A stretch of DNA of 64,000 bases from Saccharopolyspora rectivirgula DSM 43747 (lineage in GTDB: Bacteria > Actinomycetota > Actinomycetes > Mycobacteriales > Pseudonocardiaceae), in the NCBI RefSeq assembly GCF_000497205.1, contig NZ_AYJW01000010.1:16066-80065 (forward strand), given 5' to 3'. Position 1 is the first letter of the stretch. Each line of letters begins with the position of its first letter. The notes under the pieces are model-generated. The model was not told the DNA's origin. It saw only the letters and a program-made list of their open reading frames with translations, and did not search any database. Shown here piece after piece: positions 51,066-60,837 of the stretch. A program made the translations under genes and the position numbers.

Positions 51066-51871
51066 GCCGAGGACGTCGCGCGCACCGCAGCACCAGCCGC
51101 ATCCCAGCCCTGCTGTGGTTGCCCGCCAGCTGCGCGCTGCTGCTGATCGTGCTGCCGGTCGCCGGGCTGCTGACCCGCACCGACCCGCGCCAGCTGCCGG
51201 AACTGCTGCTCAGCCCGGCCGCGCTGGAGGCGCTGCGGCTGTCGATCCGCACCGCGCTGATCGCCACCGCGCTCTCCCTGCTGCTGGGCGGACCGCTCGC
51301 CCTGGTGCTGGCCCGCTCCCGGCTGCCGGGCGTGCGGGTGCTGCGGGCCCTGGTGCTGCTGCCGCTGGTGCTGCCCCCGGTGGTCGGCGGCCTGGCCCTG
51401 CTGTACCTGCTGGGGCGCACCGGGCCGGTCGGGCAACTGCTGGCGCTGGTCGGCGTCCAACTGCCGTACACCACGACGGCGGTGGTGCTGGCCCAGACCT
51501 TCGTCGCCATGCCGTTCCTGGTGGTCGGGCTGGAAGGCGCGCTGCGCACCGCGGGGGAGCGGTACGAGCAGGTCGCGGCCACCCTCGGCGCCAGCCCGTG
51601 GTTGGCGTTCCGGCGGGTGACGGTGCCGCTGATGCTGCCGGCGGTGGGGTCCGGCCTGGTGCTCACCTTCGCCCGGGCGCTGGGCGAGTTCGGCGCCACC
51701 ATCACCTTCGCCGGCAGCCTGCAGGGCACCACCCGCACCCTCCCCCTCGCCGTCTACACCACCGCGCAGTCCGATGTGGATGCCGCGGTGGCGATGTCGC
51801 TGCTGCTGGTCGCGGTGGCGCTGGCGGTGATCGTGGTGGCGCGACCGAGAGCGGTGGAAGGACAGCTGTGA
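51062..51871 (+). CDS. modB: Molybdate ABC permease ModB
   Basis: 269 aa with about five or six transmembrane helices and the ATPase-contact loop YEQVAATLGASPWLAFRRVTVPL. GEFGATITFAGSLQGTTRTLPL near the end is diagnostic of ModB/CysU-type permeases. Overlaps modA and modC (GTGA), so the operon is tightly coupled. Confidence 0.96.
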   Translation: MSRGRRAHRSTSRIPALLWLPASCALLLIVLPVAGLLTRTDPRQLPELLLSPAALEALRLSIRTALIATALSLLLGGPLALVLARSRLPGVRVLRALVLLPLVLPPVVGGLALLYLLGRTGPVGQLLALVGVQLPYTTTAVVLAQTFVAMPFLVVGLEGALRTAGERYEQVAATLGASPWLAFRRVTVPLMLPAVGSGLVLTFARALGEFGATITFAGSLQGTTRTLPLAVYTTAQSDVDAAVAMSLLLVAVALAVIVVARPRAVEGQL

Positions 51872-52959
51872 GCGGACTGCGCGCGGAAATCGACCTGCAC
51901 CGCGGCTCGTTCGCGCTGCGGGCCGAGCTCCAGGTGCCGCCGGGGCAGGTGGTCGCGGTGCTCGGGCCCAACGGGGCCGGAAAGTCCACTTTGCTGTCCG
52001 TGCTGGCCGGTCTGCTCCGCCCGAGCGCCGGGCGCATCGAACTCGACGGGACGCCGTGGCTGGACACCGAGCGGGGCGTCGACCTGCCGACCCACCGGCG
52101 CGGTGCCGGCCTGCTGGCCCAGCAACCACTGCTGTTCCCCTACCTGAGCGCCCTGGAGAACGTGGCGTTCGGCCCCCGGGCAGCAGGCAAGCGCAAGGCG
52201 GAGGCGCGCCGCATCGCCGAACACTGGTTATCCGAAGTGGACGCGCTCGACCTGGCCGAGCGCAAACCCGGCCAGCTGTCCGGCGGACAGGCCCAGCGCG
52301 TGGCGCTGGCCCGGGCGCTGGCGGCCGACCCGAAGCTGCTGATGCTGGACGAGCCGCTGGCCGCGCTCGATGTGGACGCCGCGCCCGCGATGCGCGGGCT
52401 GCTGCGCGAGGTGCTGCGCCGCCACCGCAAACCCACCGTCCTGGTCACCCACGACGTGCTGGACGCGATCGTGCTCGCCGACCAGCTGGTGGTGCTGGTG
52501 GACGGGCGGATCGTCGAACAGGGCCCGGTGCGCCGGGTCCTGGCCCGCCCGCGGGACCCGTTCACCGCCCGGGTCGCGGGCCTGAACCTGCTGGCCGGAA
52601 CGGCCACCGAAGAGGGGATCGCCCTCGACGGCATCCAGGTCAGCGGGCGCGCCGCCGAACCGGTGTCCGCGCGGGAACCGGCGGCCGCGGTGTTCGCCCC
52701 GGCCGCGGTGGCCATCCACCGGGAGCGCCCGCACGCCAGCCCGCGCAACGCCTTGCCGGTGCGGCTGACCGGCCTGGAACCGCGGGCGGACGTGATCCGG
52801 GTGCGCGGCGCGGTGCGCGGCCAATCCATCGCCGCCGACGTGACCCCGGCCGCGGTGGCGGAGCTGCAGTTGGCCGTCGGCGAAGAGGTGTGGTTCGTCG
52901 TCAAGGCGACTGAGGTAGCAATTCACCCGGTGTCCGGTGGATCATCGGGGGGTGACTGA
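51868..52959 (+). CDS. modC: Molybdate ABC transporter ATPase ModC
   Basis: 363 aa. ATPase domain with Walker [11 protein letters not shown]-loop [13 protein letters not shown], signature LSGGQAQR, Walker [13 protein letters not shown] and switch histidine VTHDVLD. The last 75 residues form a TOBE regulatory domain ([42 protein letters not shown]) that can bind molybdate and inhibit uptake. GTG 51868 overlaps modB; the end overlaps the next gene. Confidence 0.95.
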   Translation: MSGLRAEIDLHRGSFALRAELQVPPGQVVAVLGPNGAGKSTLLSVLAGLLRPSAGRIELDGTPWLDTERGVDLPTHRRGAGLLAQQPLLFPYLSALENVAFGPRAAGKRKAEARRIAEHWLSEVDALDLAERKPGQLSGGQAQRVALARALAADPKLLMLDEPLAALDVDAAPAMRGLLREVLRRHRKPTVLVTHDVLDAIVLADQLVVLVDGRIVEQGPVRRVLARPRDPFTARVAGLNLLAGTATEEGIALDGIQVSGRAAEPVSAREPAAAVFAPAAVAIHRERPHASPRNALPVRLTGLEPRADVIRVRGAVRGQSIAADVTPAAVAELQLAVGEEVWFVVKATEVAIHPVSGGSSGGD

Positions 52960-53743
52960 AAAAGCTGGCTGGACCTACCTGATGGACATGGACGGCGTGC
53001 TCGTGCACGAGGAGTACATGGTGCCGGGCGCCAACGAGTTCCTCGCCGACCTGCGGGCCAACGATATCCCGTTCATGGTGTTCACCAACAACTCCAAGTA
53101 CACCCCGCGCGATCTGCGCGCCAGGCTGAGCCGCACCGGGCTGGACGTGCCGGAAGGGGCCATTTGGACCTCGGCCCTGGCCACCGCCCAGTTCCTGCAG
53201 GAGCAGCGGCCCAACGGGTCGGCCTTCGTGATCGGCGAGTCCGGGCTGACCACCGCGCTGCACAACGTGGGCTACGTGCTCACCGAGACCGACCCGGACT
53301 ACGTGGTGCTGGGGGAGACCCGCACCTACAGCTTCACCGCGATCACCAAGGCGGTGCGGATGATCGAGCGCGGTGCGCGGTTCATCGCCACGAACCCGGA
53401 CGAGAAGGGCCCGAGCCGGGAAGGCACCCTCCCGGCCACCGGGGCGGTGGCCGCCATGATCGAGCGGGTCACCGGCCGCGCCCCGTACTACGTGGGCAAA
53501 CCGAATCCGCTGATGATGCGTTCCGCGCTGCGCCAGCTCGGCGCCCACTCGGAGAACACCCTGATGATCGGGGACCGGATGGACACCGACGTGCGCTCCG
53601 GGCTGGAGTCGGGGATGCGCACGATCCTGGTGCTCTCCGGGCTCTCCGGCGAGGACACCGCGCAGCGGTACCCGTACCGGCCGACGAAGGTGATCAACTC
53701 GGTGGCCGACCTCATCGGCCGCGTCACGAATCCGTTCGACTGA
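52952..53743 (+). CDS. HAD-IIA phosphatase, NagD-like
   Basis: 263 aa with catalytic DMDGVL near residue 12, the second motif FTNNS and metal motif GDRMDTD, in the HAD-IIA cap arrangement (NagD, p-nitrophenylphosphatase). The substrate is probably a phosphorylated metabolite; no assignment is possible. GTG 52952 ([15 protein letters not shown]) overlaps modC by 8 nt; GTG 52937 would add MDHRG. It may be co-transcribed with the mod operon. Confidence 0.9.
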   Translation: MTEKAGWTYLMDMDGVLVHEEYMVPGANEFLADLRANDIPFMVFTNNSKYTPRDLRARLSRTGLDVPEGAIWTSALATAQFLQEQRPNGSAFVIGESGLTTALHNVGYVLTETDPDYVVLGETRTYSFTAITKAVRMIERGARFIATNPDEKGPSREGTLPATGAVAAMIERVTGRAPYYVGKPNPLMMRSALRQLGAHSENTLMIGDRMDTDVRSGLESGMRTILVLSGLSGEDTAQRYPYRPTKVINSVADLIGRVTNPFD

Positions 53744-53764
53744 TCGGCTCGTCCGCGCCGCGGG

Positions 53765-54160
53765 CTAGCGCGGGAAGGAGCGGGGGTCGTCGGCGTCGAC
53801 GATGCGCTTGCCCAGCGGCATCAGCGAGACTTCGATGAGCTTGAAGTTCGCGATGCCGAGCGGGATGCCGATGATGGTCAAGCACATCGCCACGCCGGTG
53901 ACGACGTGCCCGAGGGCCAGCCACCAGCCGGCCAGCACCAGCCACAGGACGTTGCCCAGCAGGGACATCACCCCGGCATCGGGGTTGTCCACCAGCCGCC
54001 GGCCGAACGGGAGCAGCGTGAAGCTGGCCATCCGGAACGAAGCGATGCCGAAGGGGATGCCGACGACGGTGATGCTGAGCAGCACGCCCGCCAGGGCGTA
54101 GCCCAGCGCCAACCACAGCCCGCCGAAGACGAGCCAGATCACGTTCAGTACCAAGCGCAT
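53765..54160 (-). CDS. yccF: YccF-family (DUF307) inner-membrane protein
   Basis: 131 aa with two repeats of a hydrophobic unit: VIWLVFGGLWLALGYALAG / LLSITVVGIPFGIASFRMAS and LLGNVLWLVLAGWWLALGH / CLTIIGIPLGIANFKL. The family function is unknown. It matches Rv0870c, next to rpf-moa genes and cspB in M. tuberculosis. Start ATG 54160. Convergent with the HAD gene. Confidence 0.92.
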   Translation of the reverse strand: MRLVLNVIWLVFGGLWLALGYALAGVLLSITVVGIPFGIASFRMASFTLLPFGRRLVDNPDAGVMSLLGNVLWLVLAGWWLALGHVVTGVAMCLTIIGIPLGIANFKLIEVSLMPLGKRIVDADDPRSFPR

Positions 54161-54298
54161 GCACCCACCGTGCCACCCCGGGTGGCGCGGTGGCTGCTGG
54201 AACGAAAAATCCGCATCGCGGAGCGCTCCTCCTCTTGGCTGACGGGCTCTTTGCAGGGAAGATGAGTGGCCTGCATCACTTGCTGCAAGGAGGCCGTA

Positions 54299-55933
54299 GT
54301 GACGGAAGCCACTGCACCGGCTCAGCTCAGTTACGCCTCGGGCGTTTCCGACGTTCCGCTGCTCGGGGACACGATCGGGGTGAATCTGGACCGCACGGCA
54401 GCTCGTTTCCCGGACCGGGAAGCGCTCGTGGAATGCGCAACCGGGCGCCGCTGGACATACCGGGAATTCGTGGCAGAAGTGGACAAGCTGGCCATCGGGC
54501 TGCTGGAAGCCGGGATAGGCAAGGGAGATCGGGTCGGCATCTGGTCCCCGAACCGTGCTGAGTGGACGTTCATCCAGTACGCGACCGCGAAGATCGGGGC
54601 CATCCTGGTCAACATCAACCCGGCCTACCGGGAGCACGAGCTGGAGTTCGCGCTCAACCAGTCCGGGGTCAAGATGCTGGTCTCGGCGGAGAAGTTCAAA
54701 ACCTCCGACTACGTCGGAATGATCGACAACGTCCGCTCCCGGTGCCCCCAGCTGGAGCGGGTCCTGGTCCTCGGCACCCCGGAGTGGACGGCGCTGTTCG
54801 ACAACTCCGGCGACCGCGACCGGCTGTCCGAAGTGCAGGCCCAGCTGTCGGCCGACGACCCGATCAACATCCAGTACACCTCGGGCACCACCGGCTTCCC
54901 CAAAGGGGCGACCCTGTCCCACCACAACATCCTCAACAACGGGTTCTTCGTGGGGGAGCGGTGCCGCTACACCGAACAGGACCGGGTGTGCATCCCGGTG
55001 CCGTTCTACCACTGCTTCGGCATGGTGATGGGCAACCTCGCCTGCACCAGCCACGGCGCCACCATGGTCATCCCCAGCGAGGGCTTCGACCCCGCGGCCG
55101 CGCTGGCCGCGGTTTCGGCGGAACGCTGCACCTCGCTGTACGGGGTGCCCACGATGTTCATCGCCGAACTGGCGCTGCCGGACTTCGACGACTACGACCT
55201 CAGCTCGCTGCGCACCGGCATCATGGCCGGCTCGCCCTGTCCCGCCGAAGTGATGAAGCAGGTCATCGACCGGATGGGGATGACCGAGGTGACCATCTGC
55301 TACGGCATGACCGAAACCAGTCCGGTCAGCACCCAAACCCGAGCGGACGACTCACCGGAACGGCGAGTGTCCACAGTGGGCAAGGTGGGGCCGCACCTCG
55401 AGGTCAAGATCATCGACCCGGAGACCGGGCTGACCGTGCCCCGCAACCCCCCGGGCGAGCTGTGCACCCGCGGCTACTCGGTGATGCTGGGCTACTGGAA
55501 CCAGCCCGACAAGACCGCCGAAGTCATCGACCAGGCCCGGTGGATGCACACCGGTGACCTCGCGGTGATGGACGAAGAGGGGTACGTCAGCATCACCGGT
55601 CGGATCAAGGACATGGTGATCCGCGGCGGGGAGAACATCTACCCGCGGGAGATCGAGGAATTCCTCTACACCCACCCCGACATCCTCGACGCCCAGGTCA
55701 TCGGGGTGCCGGACGAGCGCTACGGCGAAGAGCTGATGGCCTGGGTGCGGCTGCGGGAAGGAGCACCGCCGATGACCGCCGAGTCACTGCGGGAGTTCTG
55801 CACCGGCAAGCTCGCCCACTACAAGATCCCCCGCTACGTGCACGTGGTCGACGAGTTCCCCATGACGGTGACCGGGAAGGTGCGCAAGGTGGAGATGCGC
55901 GAAATGGCCAAGGAGATCCTCGGACTCCAGTAG
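54299..55933 (+). CDS. Fatty-acyl-CoA synthetase (AMP-binding)
   Basis: 544-aa ANL-superfamily enzyme that activates a carboxylic acid as acyl-AMP and then acyl-CoA. P-loop [11 protein letters not shown] (about 192-202), YGMTETSP adenine motif, [12 protein letters not shown] hinge, and C-terminal catalytic lysine in [14 protein letters not shown]. The pattern fits medium/long-chain FadD-type enzymes. GTG 54299 has AAGGAGG 5 nt upstream, which decides the start. It converges on the R2lox gene. The acyl substrate is unknown. Confidence 0.93.
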   Translation: MTEATAPAQLSYASGVSDVPLLGDTIGVNLDRTAARFPDREALVECATGRRWTYREFVAEVDKLAIGLLEAGIGKGDRVGIWSPNRAEWTFIQYATAKIGAILVNINPAYREHELEFALNQSGVKMLVSAEKFKTSDYVGMIDNVRSRCPQLERVLVLGTPEWTALFDNSGDRDRLSEVQAQLSADDPINIQYTSGTTGFPKGATLSHHNILNNGFFVGERCRYTEQDRVCIPVPFYHCFGMVMGNLACTSHGATMVIPSEGFDPAAALAAVSAERCTSLYGVPTMFIAELALPDFDDYDLSSLRTGIMAGSPCPAEVMKQVIDRMGMTEVTICYGMTETSPVSTQTRADDSPERRVSTVGKVGPHLEVKIIDPETGLTVPRNPPGELCTRGYSVMLGYWNQPDKTAEVIDQARWMHTGDLAVMDEEGYVSITGRIKDMVIRGGENIYPREIEEFLYTHPDILDAQVIGVPDERYGEELMAWVRLREGAPPMTAESLREFCTGKLAHYKIPRYVHVVDEFPMTVTGKVRKVEMREMAKEILGLQ

Positions 55934-55991
55934 GCGAACGGCCCGTGGTGCGCTGCCGGGCACCGGTCACCACCGGCGCCCGGCGCCCACC

Positions 55992-56960
55992 TCAGCTGCT
56001 GGTGAGCTTGTCCAGCTCAGCGGCGTCCTCAGCGCCGAACTGCTCCTCCAGCTCCTCGGGGGAGGCGTCCACGTCGATCTGGGCCAACGGCATCCCGCGG
56101 GCGCTGGAGATGGCGTTCAACCGCCGGCCGGCCCGGTCCGCGGCGTAGGCGGTCAACTCCTCCTTGTTGAGCGAGAACGGCATTTCCCGGGGCATGTCGT
56201 CGGGACGCCACTCCACCTGGGCGATGGCGTGCGGCAGCAACTTGTTCATCTGGTCCTCGACGAACTCCCAGTTGCGCTCGTTGGCCGCCACGTGCCGACG
56301 GCAGGTGAAGGTGCCCCACGCCATGTGCCGCCGCTCGTCGTCCCCGATGTGCTTGATGACCTGCTGCATCCCGGGGAGGATGCCGCGGGTGCGGCAGATC
56401 TTGTGCCAGGCGTAGTAGCCGGTGAGCGCGAGGGTGCCTTCCACGATGTGGTTGTAGGTCACCGAGGCGCGCACCTGGTTCTCCGGGCTCGGGTCGTCGT
56501 GCAGGGCGTTGAGCGACTCGGGCAGGGCCTCGTAGAAGATCGCCCGGTAACCGGGGTTCTGCTCGACGATCCAGTGCAGGTCGCCGGTGAGCCCGACCGC
56601 GTCCATCCACAGCCGGAACACCTGGGTGTGCTTGGCCTCTTCGAAGCAGAACTGGGTCAGGTACATCTCGTCCCCGAAGCGCCCCTCAGCGGCCATGGCG
56701 GCCATGAAGGGCTGCAGGTCCTGCGTGACGGCTTCCTCACCGGCCACGAACTGGGCGCACAGCCCGGCGATGCTGCGCTGCTCCTCCTCGGAGAGCTTCT
56801 GCCAGTCCTCGGCGTCCTGCCGGAAGTCGATATCGGCCGGGTTCCAGTACTTGGCGTTCCCCTTGGTGAACAGGCGCAGCGGCAAGGAATCCCAGTTCAA
56901 GCCGCTGGGCCGCAGGGAGTGGAAACCATCGCGGTGGGCGGGGTGCGCGGTGCTCGTCAT
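55992..56960 (-). CDS. R2-like ligand-binding oxidase (R2lox)
   Basis: 322-aa ferritin-like protein with a Mn/Fe site. Relative to M. tuberculosis Rv0233, all ligands fall at a constant offset of +7: E75, E108, H111, E174, E209 and H212. The V78-Y169 pair, which forms the valine-tyrosine crosslink in R2lox, is also conserved. This separates it from class I ribonucleotide reductase R2, for which it is often mis-annotated. It is thought to perform a two-electron oxidation on a hydrophobic ligand. ATG 56960 has GGAG 7 nt upstream. Confidence 0.93.
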   Translation of the reverse strand: MTSTAHPAHRDGFHSLRPSGLNWDSLPLRLFTKGNAKYWNPADIDFRQDAEDWQKLSEEEQRSIAGLCAQFVAGEEAVTQDLQPFMAAMAAEGRFGDEMYLTQFCFEEAKHTQVFRLWMDAVGLTGDLHWIVEQNPGYRAIFYEALPESLNALHDDPSPENQVRASVTYNHIVEGTLALTGYYAWHKICRTRGILPGMQQVIKHIGDDERRHMAWGTFTCRRHVAANERNWEFVEDQMNKLLPHAIAQVEWRPDDMPREMPFSLNKEELTAYAADRAGRRLNAISSARGMPLAQIDVDASPEELEEQFGAEDAAELDKLTSS

Positions 56961-57057
56961 AGCCGACTCCAGCTCGCCAGGTGTGAGGCAGGTTACGGCA
57001 TGATTTTCGATACCCATGCGTTCCGGGTCAAGGTGCGGGGCGGAACCACCCGACCCG

Positions 57058-57063
57058 TAGGGT
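57058..57063 (+). promoter_or_regulatory. -10 element of a leaderless HAD transcript
   Basis: TAGGGT is 7 nt before GTG 57071 and supports that start over GTG 57062. Confidence 0.58.
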
Positions 57064-57070
57064 GTGGGCC

Positions 57071-57709
57071 GTGACAGCCCAGCCCGCCACACCCGTCATC
57101 GGCTTCGACCTCGACATGACGCTGATCGACCCGCGCCCCGGCATGGTGCGGGCGTTCGAAGTGCTCAACGAGGAATTCGGGGTGCAGCTGGACGGCCAGC
57201 ACTTCGCCGCCAACCTCGGGCCGCCGCTGCCCGACGTCATCCGCTCCTACGGCTTCGCCGAACCGGAGGTGCAGCAGCTGGTCGACAGGTTCCGCGAGAT
57301 CTACCCGGACGTCGTGATCCCCGCGACCACCCCCATGCCCGGCGCCGACCAGGCCCTGCGCGCGGTGCGCGACGCCGGCGGCCGCGTCCTCGTCGTCACC
57401 GGCAAGTACCAGCCCAACGCCGCACTGCACCTGGAAGCGCTCGGCTGGGAAGTCGACCGGCTGGCCGGCGACGTGTTCGCCAGCGCCAAGGGGACCGTGC
57501 TGCGCGAAGAAGGCGCCACCATCTACGTCGGCGACCACCTCGGCGACGTCCGCGGCGCCCACGCCGCCGGCGCCCGCTCGGTGGCCGTGGCCACCGGCCC
57601 CCACTCGGCCGCCGAACTCGCCGCGGCAGGAGCCGACGAAGTGCTCGTGGACCTCACCGGATTCCCGGCGTGGCTGGCGGACGACCTCAACGCCGCCGGG
57701 CGCGCATGA
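57071..57709 (+). CDS. HAD-superfamily phosphatase, Gph-like
   Basis: 212 aa. Motif I is FDLDMTLID, motif II VVTGKY, and motif IV GDHLGDV, with a helical cap between. The architecture matches phosphoglycolate phosphatase/pyrophosphatase-like HADs. The substrate is uncertain. Apparently leaderless from GTG 57071. The 3' end overlaps a convergent small membrane-protein gene by 23 nt. Confidence 0.92.
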   Translation: MTAQPATPVIGFDLDMTLIDPRPGMVRAFEVLNEEFGVQLDGQHFAANLGPPLPDVIRSYGFAEPEVQQLVDRFREIYPDVVIPATTPMPGADQALRAVRDAGGRVLVVTGKYQPNAALHLEALGWEVDRLAGDVFASAKGTVLREEGATIYVGDHLGDVRGAHAAGARSVAVATGPHSAAELAAAGADEVLVDLTGFPAWLADDLNAAGRA

Positions 57710-57893
57710 TCACGCCCACCACGCCGCAGATCAGCCCCAACGGGCACAGCAGGGCGGCCAGGTTCAGCCACAGTGGAAGATCTTGCAAGCCCAGCGCGAA
57801 CAGCACGAAAATCGCCACGACAGCCGCCAGGCCCAGCCCGAACAGCACCACGGCAACCCGCAGCACAGCGGCCTGAGAATCCGTACTCCCCAT
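57687..57893 (-). CDS. Small two-helix membrane protein
   Basis: 68 aa with two transmembrane helices (about residues 10-34 and 40-62) and a basic end RARRR. No named family recognised. It overlaps the convergent HAD gene by 23 nt. Plausible because hydrophobicity and codon use fit; still uncertain. Confidence 0.62.
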   Translation of the reverse strand: MGSTDSQAAVLRVAVVLFGLGLAAVVAIFVLFALGLQDLPLWLNLAALLCPLGLICGVVGVIMRARRR

Positions 57894-58135
57894 GCCGGGC
57901 AGCGTATTCGGTGCTGCCCCCGCAGCCGCAGCAGCCCTTGGTCAACAAGGTGGGACGATCCCGGCGGAAAGCGCGGTACTCTTTAAGAGACGCGTCCCGA
58001 CCCGCCTGGTTGCGGGCCACCCTCTCGGGGCGCTTTCGTCGTGCCGGGGTGATTCAGTCCCGCGTGGCGGAACCAGAAGGAACAAACCGGACGCCCGCAA
58101 CGGGCCAGTGCATCTGACAGGGAACGGTGAGGACA

Positions 58136-58531
58136 GTGCCGACCGGCAGGGTCAAGTGGTTCGACGCGGAGAAAGGCTTCGGCTTCCTGACCCAGGACGG
58201 TGGGGAGGACGTATACGTGCGCGCCTCCGCACTGCCGTCCGGCGTTGACACGCTCAAGTCCGGTCAGCGCGTCGACTTCGATCTGGCCCAGGGCCGCCGC
58301 GGCCCGCAAGCCCTCAAAGTGCAGCTGCTCGACCCGCTGCCCTCGGTGGCCGAAGCACGCCGCCGACCCGCCGACGAGCTGCACGGCCTGATCGAAGACA
58401 TGATCAAGCTGCTGGAGCTCAAGGTCCAACCCGAACTGCGCCGGGGACGCTACCCGGACCGCAAGACCTCCCGGCGGATCGGCGAAGTGGTCCGGGCGGT
58501 CGCCCGCGAACTCGACCCCAACGGGCCCTGA
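58136..58531 (+). CDS. cspB: CspB-like cold-shock protein with C-terminal extension
   Basis: 131 aa. The cold-shock domain (residues 1-65) has [14 protein letters not shown] and [11 protein letters not shown] conserved helical extension follows ([35 protein letters not shown]), as in M. tuberculosis Rv0871. GTG 58136 gives the expected MPTGRVKW start; GTG 58127 adds three residues. The upstream 240-nt gap contains an 11-nt palindrome CTCTTTAAGAG. Confidence 0.94.
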   Translation: MPTGRVKWFDAEKGFGFLTQDGGEDVYVRASALPSGVDTLKSGQRVDFDLAQGRRGPQALKVQLLDPLPSVAEARRRPADELHGLIEDMIKLLELKVQPELRRGRYPDRKTSRRIGEVVRAVARELDPNGP

Positions 58532-58547
58532 CCAGCGCGCGCCAGGC

Positions 58548-59024
58548 TCACTGCCGCACGCTGAGCACCCAGGTTCCGCCAATGCCGAAACTCACCCCGC
58601 CACCCTGGTTCGGGGTCAACACCGCGGAGAACTTCTGCACCTCCACGTGCTCCAGCCGCGTTCCATCCGGCGGCAGCTGCAAGGTGTAGGCGTGCCGCTC
58701 ACCAGGCGGGAACACCTGGGTCCGGCTGTCCAGCAGCTCACCATCGGGCCCGCGGTACAGGAACACCACCTGCCACGGGGCATCCGCCACCTCCGCGGGC
58801 ACCGAGATCTGCAGCACCGAATCACCGGGCACCCGCAGCGTGCCCACCGCCTCCGGATCCGGCGGGGAGCACTCCTCACCCGCCGGGTCCTCGCAGTACT
58901 GGGCCGGCGGCACCGACACCGCGGAACCGTGGGAGTAGAACGTGACCTGCGGATCGCTGGGAGCGGCGCACCCGGCCAGAGCCAAGGCCGACACCGCCAG
59001 CAGCGGTTTCCAAGCTCGACGCAC
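58548..59024 (-). CDS. DUF2771 lipoprotein
   Basis: 158 aa with lipobox LALAGC (C19) and a mature beta-rich domain of the DUF2771 family: QVTFYSHGSAVSVPPAQYCED, LRVPGDSVLQISVPAEVADAPWQVVFLYR and FGIGGTWVLSVRQ. Secreted and lipid-anchored, with a cysteine pair (C43 and C52). Function unknown. Starts ATG 59024; ends 16 nt from the convergent cspB. Confidence 0.88.
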   Translation of the reverse strand: MRRAWKPLLAVSALALAGCAAPSDPQVTFYSHGSAVSVPPAQYCEDPAGEECSPPDPEAVGTLRVPGDSVLQISVPAEVADAPWQVVFLYRGPDGELLDSRTQVFPPGERHAYTLQLPPDGTRLEHVEVQKFSAVLTPNQGGGVSFGIGGTWVLSVRQ

Positions 59025-59067
59025 GACGTCGAGCCTACGACCCGGCCGCAGCGCGCCGCGCGGCGCC

Positions 59068-59907
59068 TCACGCCGGCTCGAACCGCACCCGGAACATCCA
59101 CGGCCAGTACTTGCCGGTGATCAAGAACTCGTCGGTGCCGGGCACCGCGGCGATGCCGTTGAGCACGTCCGCCTGCGCCTGCTCCTCCTCGGACAACAAC
59201 CCGGACGCGTCAGCCACCGCCGTGACCTGCCCCGAAGCCGGATCGATCCGCACGATGTCGGTGCTGCCCCACACATTGGCCCACACCTGGCCGTCCACGC
59301 ACTCCAGCTCGTTGAGCTCCTCCACCGGGCGACCGCCCAACCGCACCGGCACCCGCCCCACCGGCTGGAACGTGCGGGGATCCCGGAACGTCAACTCGTC
59401 GCTGCCGTCGCTCATCACCAGCCGGCGGCCGTCGAAGCACAGCCCCCAGCCCTCCCCGGAATACCGAACGCGACGAAGCTCACGCAGAGTGTGACGATCC
59501 CGCTCGATCGCAACCCCTTCCTGCCAGGTGAGCTGCCATATACGGTCACCAGTGACGGTGATCCCCTCCCCGAAGAAGTCATCCGGGAGCCGAACCTCGC
59601 CGCGCACCTTGCCGGTGGCCAGGTCGATGGCGCGAACAACCGACTCACCGCGCCGCCCGGTGCCTTCGTAGAGGAGCCCATCAGCGATTTCCAGGCCCTG
59701 AGTGAATGAGGTGCGGTCGTGCGGGAGCACTTTGACCACGACCCGGCGCAGGTGTGGCACGCTTCCAGAGTGCCCAATGCTCTGATCGGTCTGCTTCTGA
59801 TCGTTCTGGCCGCCATCCTGCGCCACCTGCGCAGAGCAGGCCAACAAGCCCAGAAGAGCAACAGCGAGTACACCGCTCAGAACTCGGCGAGCACGGAGGA
59901 GTCCCAC
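59068..59907 (-). CDS. Glutamine cyclotransferase-like secreted lipoprotein
   Basis: 279 aa. GTG 59907 opens a lipoprotein signal (LLRARRVLSGVLAVALLGLLAC, C near 23). The mature domain is a plant-type glutaminyl cyclase five-bladed propeller: PHDRTSFTQGLEI, LYEGTGRRGES, GITVTGDRIWQLTWQEG, GEGWGLCFDG, VMSDGSDELTFRD, LNELECVDGQVWANVW and GKYWPWMFRVRF. It would convert N-terminal Gln to pyroglutamate outside the cell. Divergent from the DUF3027 gene by 57 nt. Confidence 0.88.
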   Translation of the reverse strand: MGLLRARRVLSGVLAVALLGLLACSAQVAQDGGQNDQKQTDQSIGHSGSVPHLRRVVVKVLPHDRTSFTQGLEIADGLLYEGTGRRGESVVRAIDLATGKVRGEVRLPDDFFGEGITVTGDRIWQLTWQEGVAIERDRHTLRELRRVRYSGEGWGLCFDGRRLVMSDGSDELTFRDPRTFQPVGRVPVRLGGRPVEELNELECVDGQVWANVWGSTDIVRIDPASGQVTAVADASGLLSEEEQAQADVLNGIAAVPGTDEFLITGKYWPWMFRVRFEPA

Positions 59908-59951
59908 CAGGCAAGCTTGACACGGCCGAAGTCCGCGTCGAACCCGTACGG

Positions 59952-59957
59952 CACAAT
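59952..59957 (+). promoter_or_regulatory. -10 element of a leaderless DUF3027 transcript
   Basis: CACAAT is 7 nt before GTG 59965, with no Shine-Dalgarno. Confidence 0.55.
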
Positions 59958-59964
59958 CGAGGCT

Positions 59965-60837
59965 GTGACGCCTATGCCTGCTGCGACGACCAACCCGTCC
60001 GCGGGAACCCCGTCCGGGGAACCCGGGCAGAACGAGCCCGCGCCACTGAACCCGGAGCTCGCCGACGCGGTGGAGGTCGCCCGAGCTGCGGCGGAGGAAG
60101 AGGCGCGACCGGGGCCCGACCCGATCGCCTCTCCCGTGGTCACCCTGGACCCCAGCGGGGCCGACCCGGTGGGGGAGCACATGGGTGTCGAACCAGAAGG
60201 CCCGTACGCGGTAACCCACTACTTCGAATCCAACTACCCCAGCTACGTCGGCTGGCGCTGGGCGGTCACCGTCGCGCACGCCGGCCCCGGGGAACCGGTC
60301 ACCGTCAGCGAGGTCGTGCTGCTGCCCGGGCCGAAAGCGCTCACCGCCCCGGAATGGCTGCCGTGGAGCGAACGCGTCCGCCCCGGCGACCTCGGCGCCG
60401 GTGACCTGCTGCCCACCCGCCCGGACGACCCCCGGCTGGTGCCCGGCTACCTGGCCAGCGACGACCCGGCGGTCGAGGACGTGACCAAGGAGATCGGCCT
60501 GGGGCGCAAGCGCGTGCTCAGCCCCGAAGGCAAGCTCGCCGCCGCCGAACGCTGGCAGAACGGCGAGTTCGGGCCGAACACCGACATGGCCAGAATGGCC
60601 CCCGCCAACTGCGCGACCTGCGGGTTCTTCCTGAAACTGGCCGGTTCGATGGGCACCGCCTTCGGGGTGTGCGCCAACGAGGTCTCACCCGCCGACGGCC
60701 GGGTGGTCAGCGCCGAGTTCGGCTGCGGCGCCCACTCCGAAACCGAAGTGGACACCTCCTCGTCGATTCCCGTCGCCGAAGTCGTCTACGACGACGCGGC
60801 ACTGGACATCGAACCGCACCAGCCGGAGCGCGAGTGA
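59965..60837 (+). CDS. DUF3027 protein with four-cysteine zinc-ribbon motif
   Basis: 290 aa. The N-terminal 65 residues are Pro/Ala/Glu-rich and disordered. The DUF3027 core includes AVTHYFESNYPSYVGWRWAV, TVSEVVLLPGPKALTAPEWLPW and VPGYLASDDPAVEDV. A Cys cluster follows: C216-x2-C219, C236 and C254 (NCATCGFF, GVCANE, FGCGAHSE), which looks like a zinc-ribbon-type structural zinc site. Function unknown. GTGA overlap with the GHKL ATPase couples the two, which suggests they act together. GTG 59965 appears leaderless. Confidence 0.9.
   Translation: MTPMPAATTNPSAGTPSGEPGQNEPAPLNPELADAVEVARAAAEEEARPGPDPIASPVVTLDPSGADPVGEHMGVEPEGPYAVTHYFESNYPSYVGWRWAVTVAHAGPGEPVTVSEVVLLPGPKALTAPEWLPWSERVRPGDLGAGDLLPTRPDDPRLVPGYLASDDPAVEDVTKEIGLGRKRVLSPEGKLAAAERWQNGEFGPNTDMARMAPANCATCGFFLKLAGSMGTAFGVCANEVSPADGRVVSAEFGCGAHSETEVDTSSSIPVAEVVYDDAALDIEPHQPERE

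Noticed and set aside
55992..56960. Ribonucleotide reductase beta subunit (NrdB/NrdF)
   Set aside because: The V78/Y169 crosslink pair and ligand spacing match R2lox, and no nrdE/nrdA is near.
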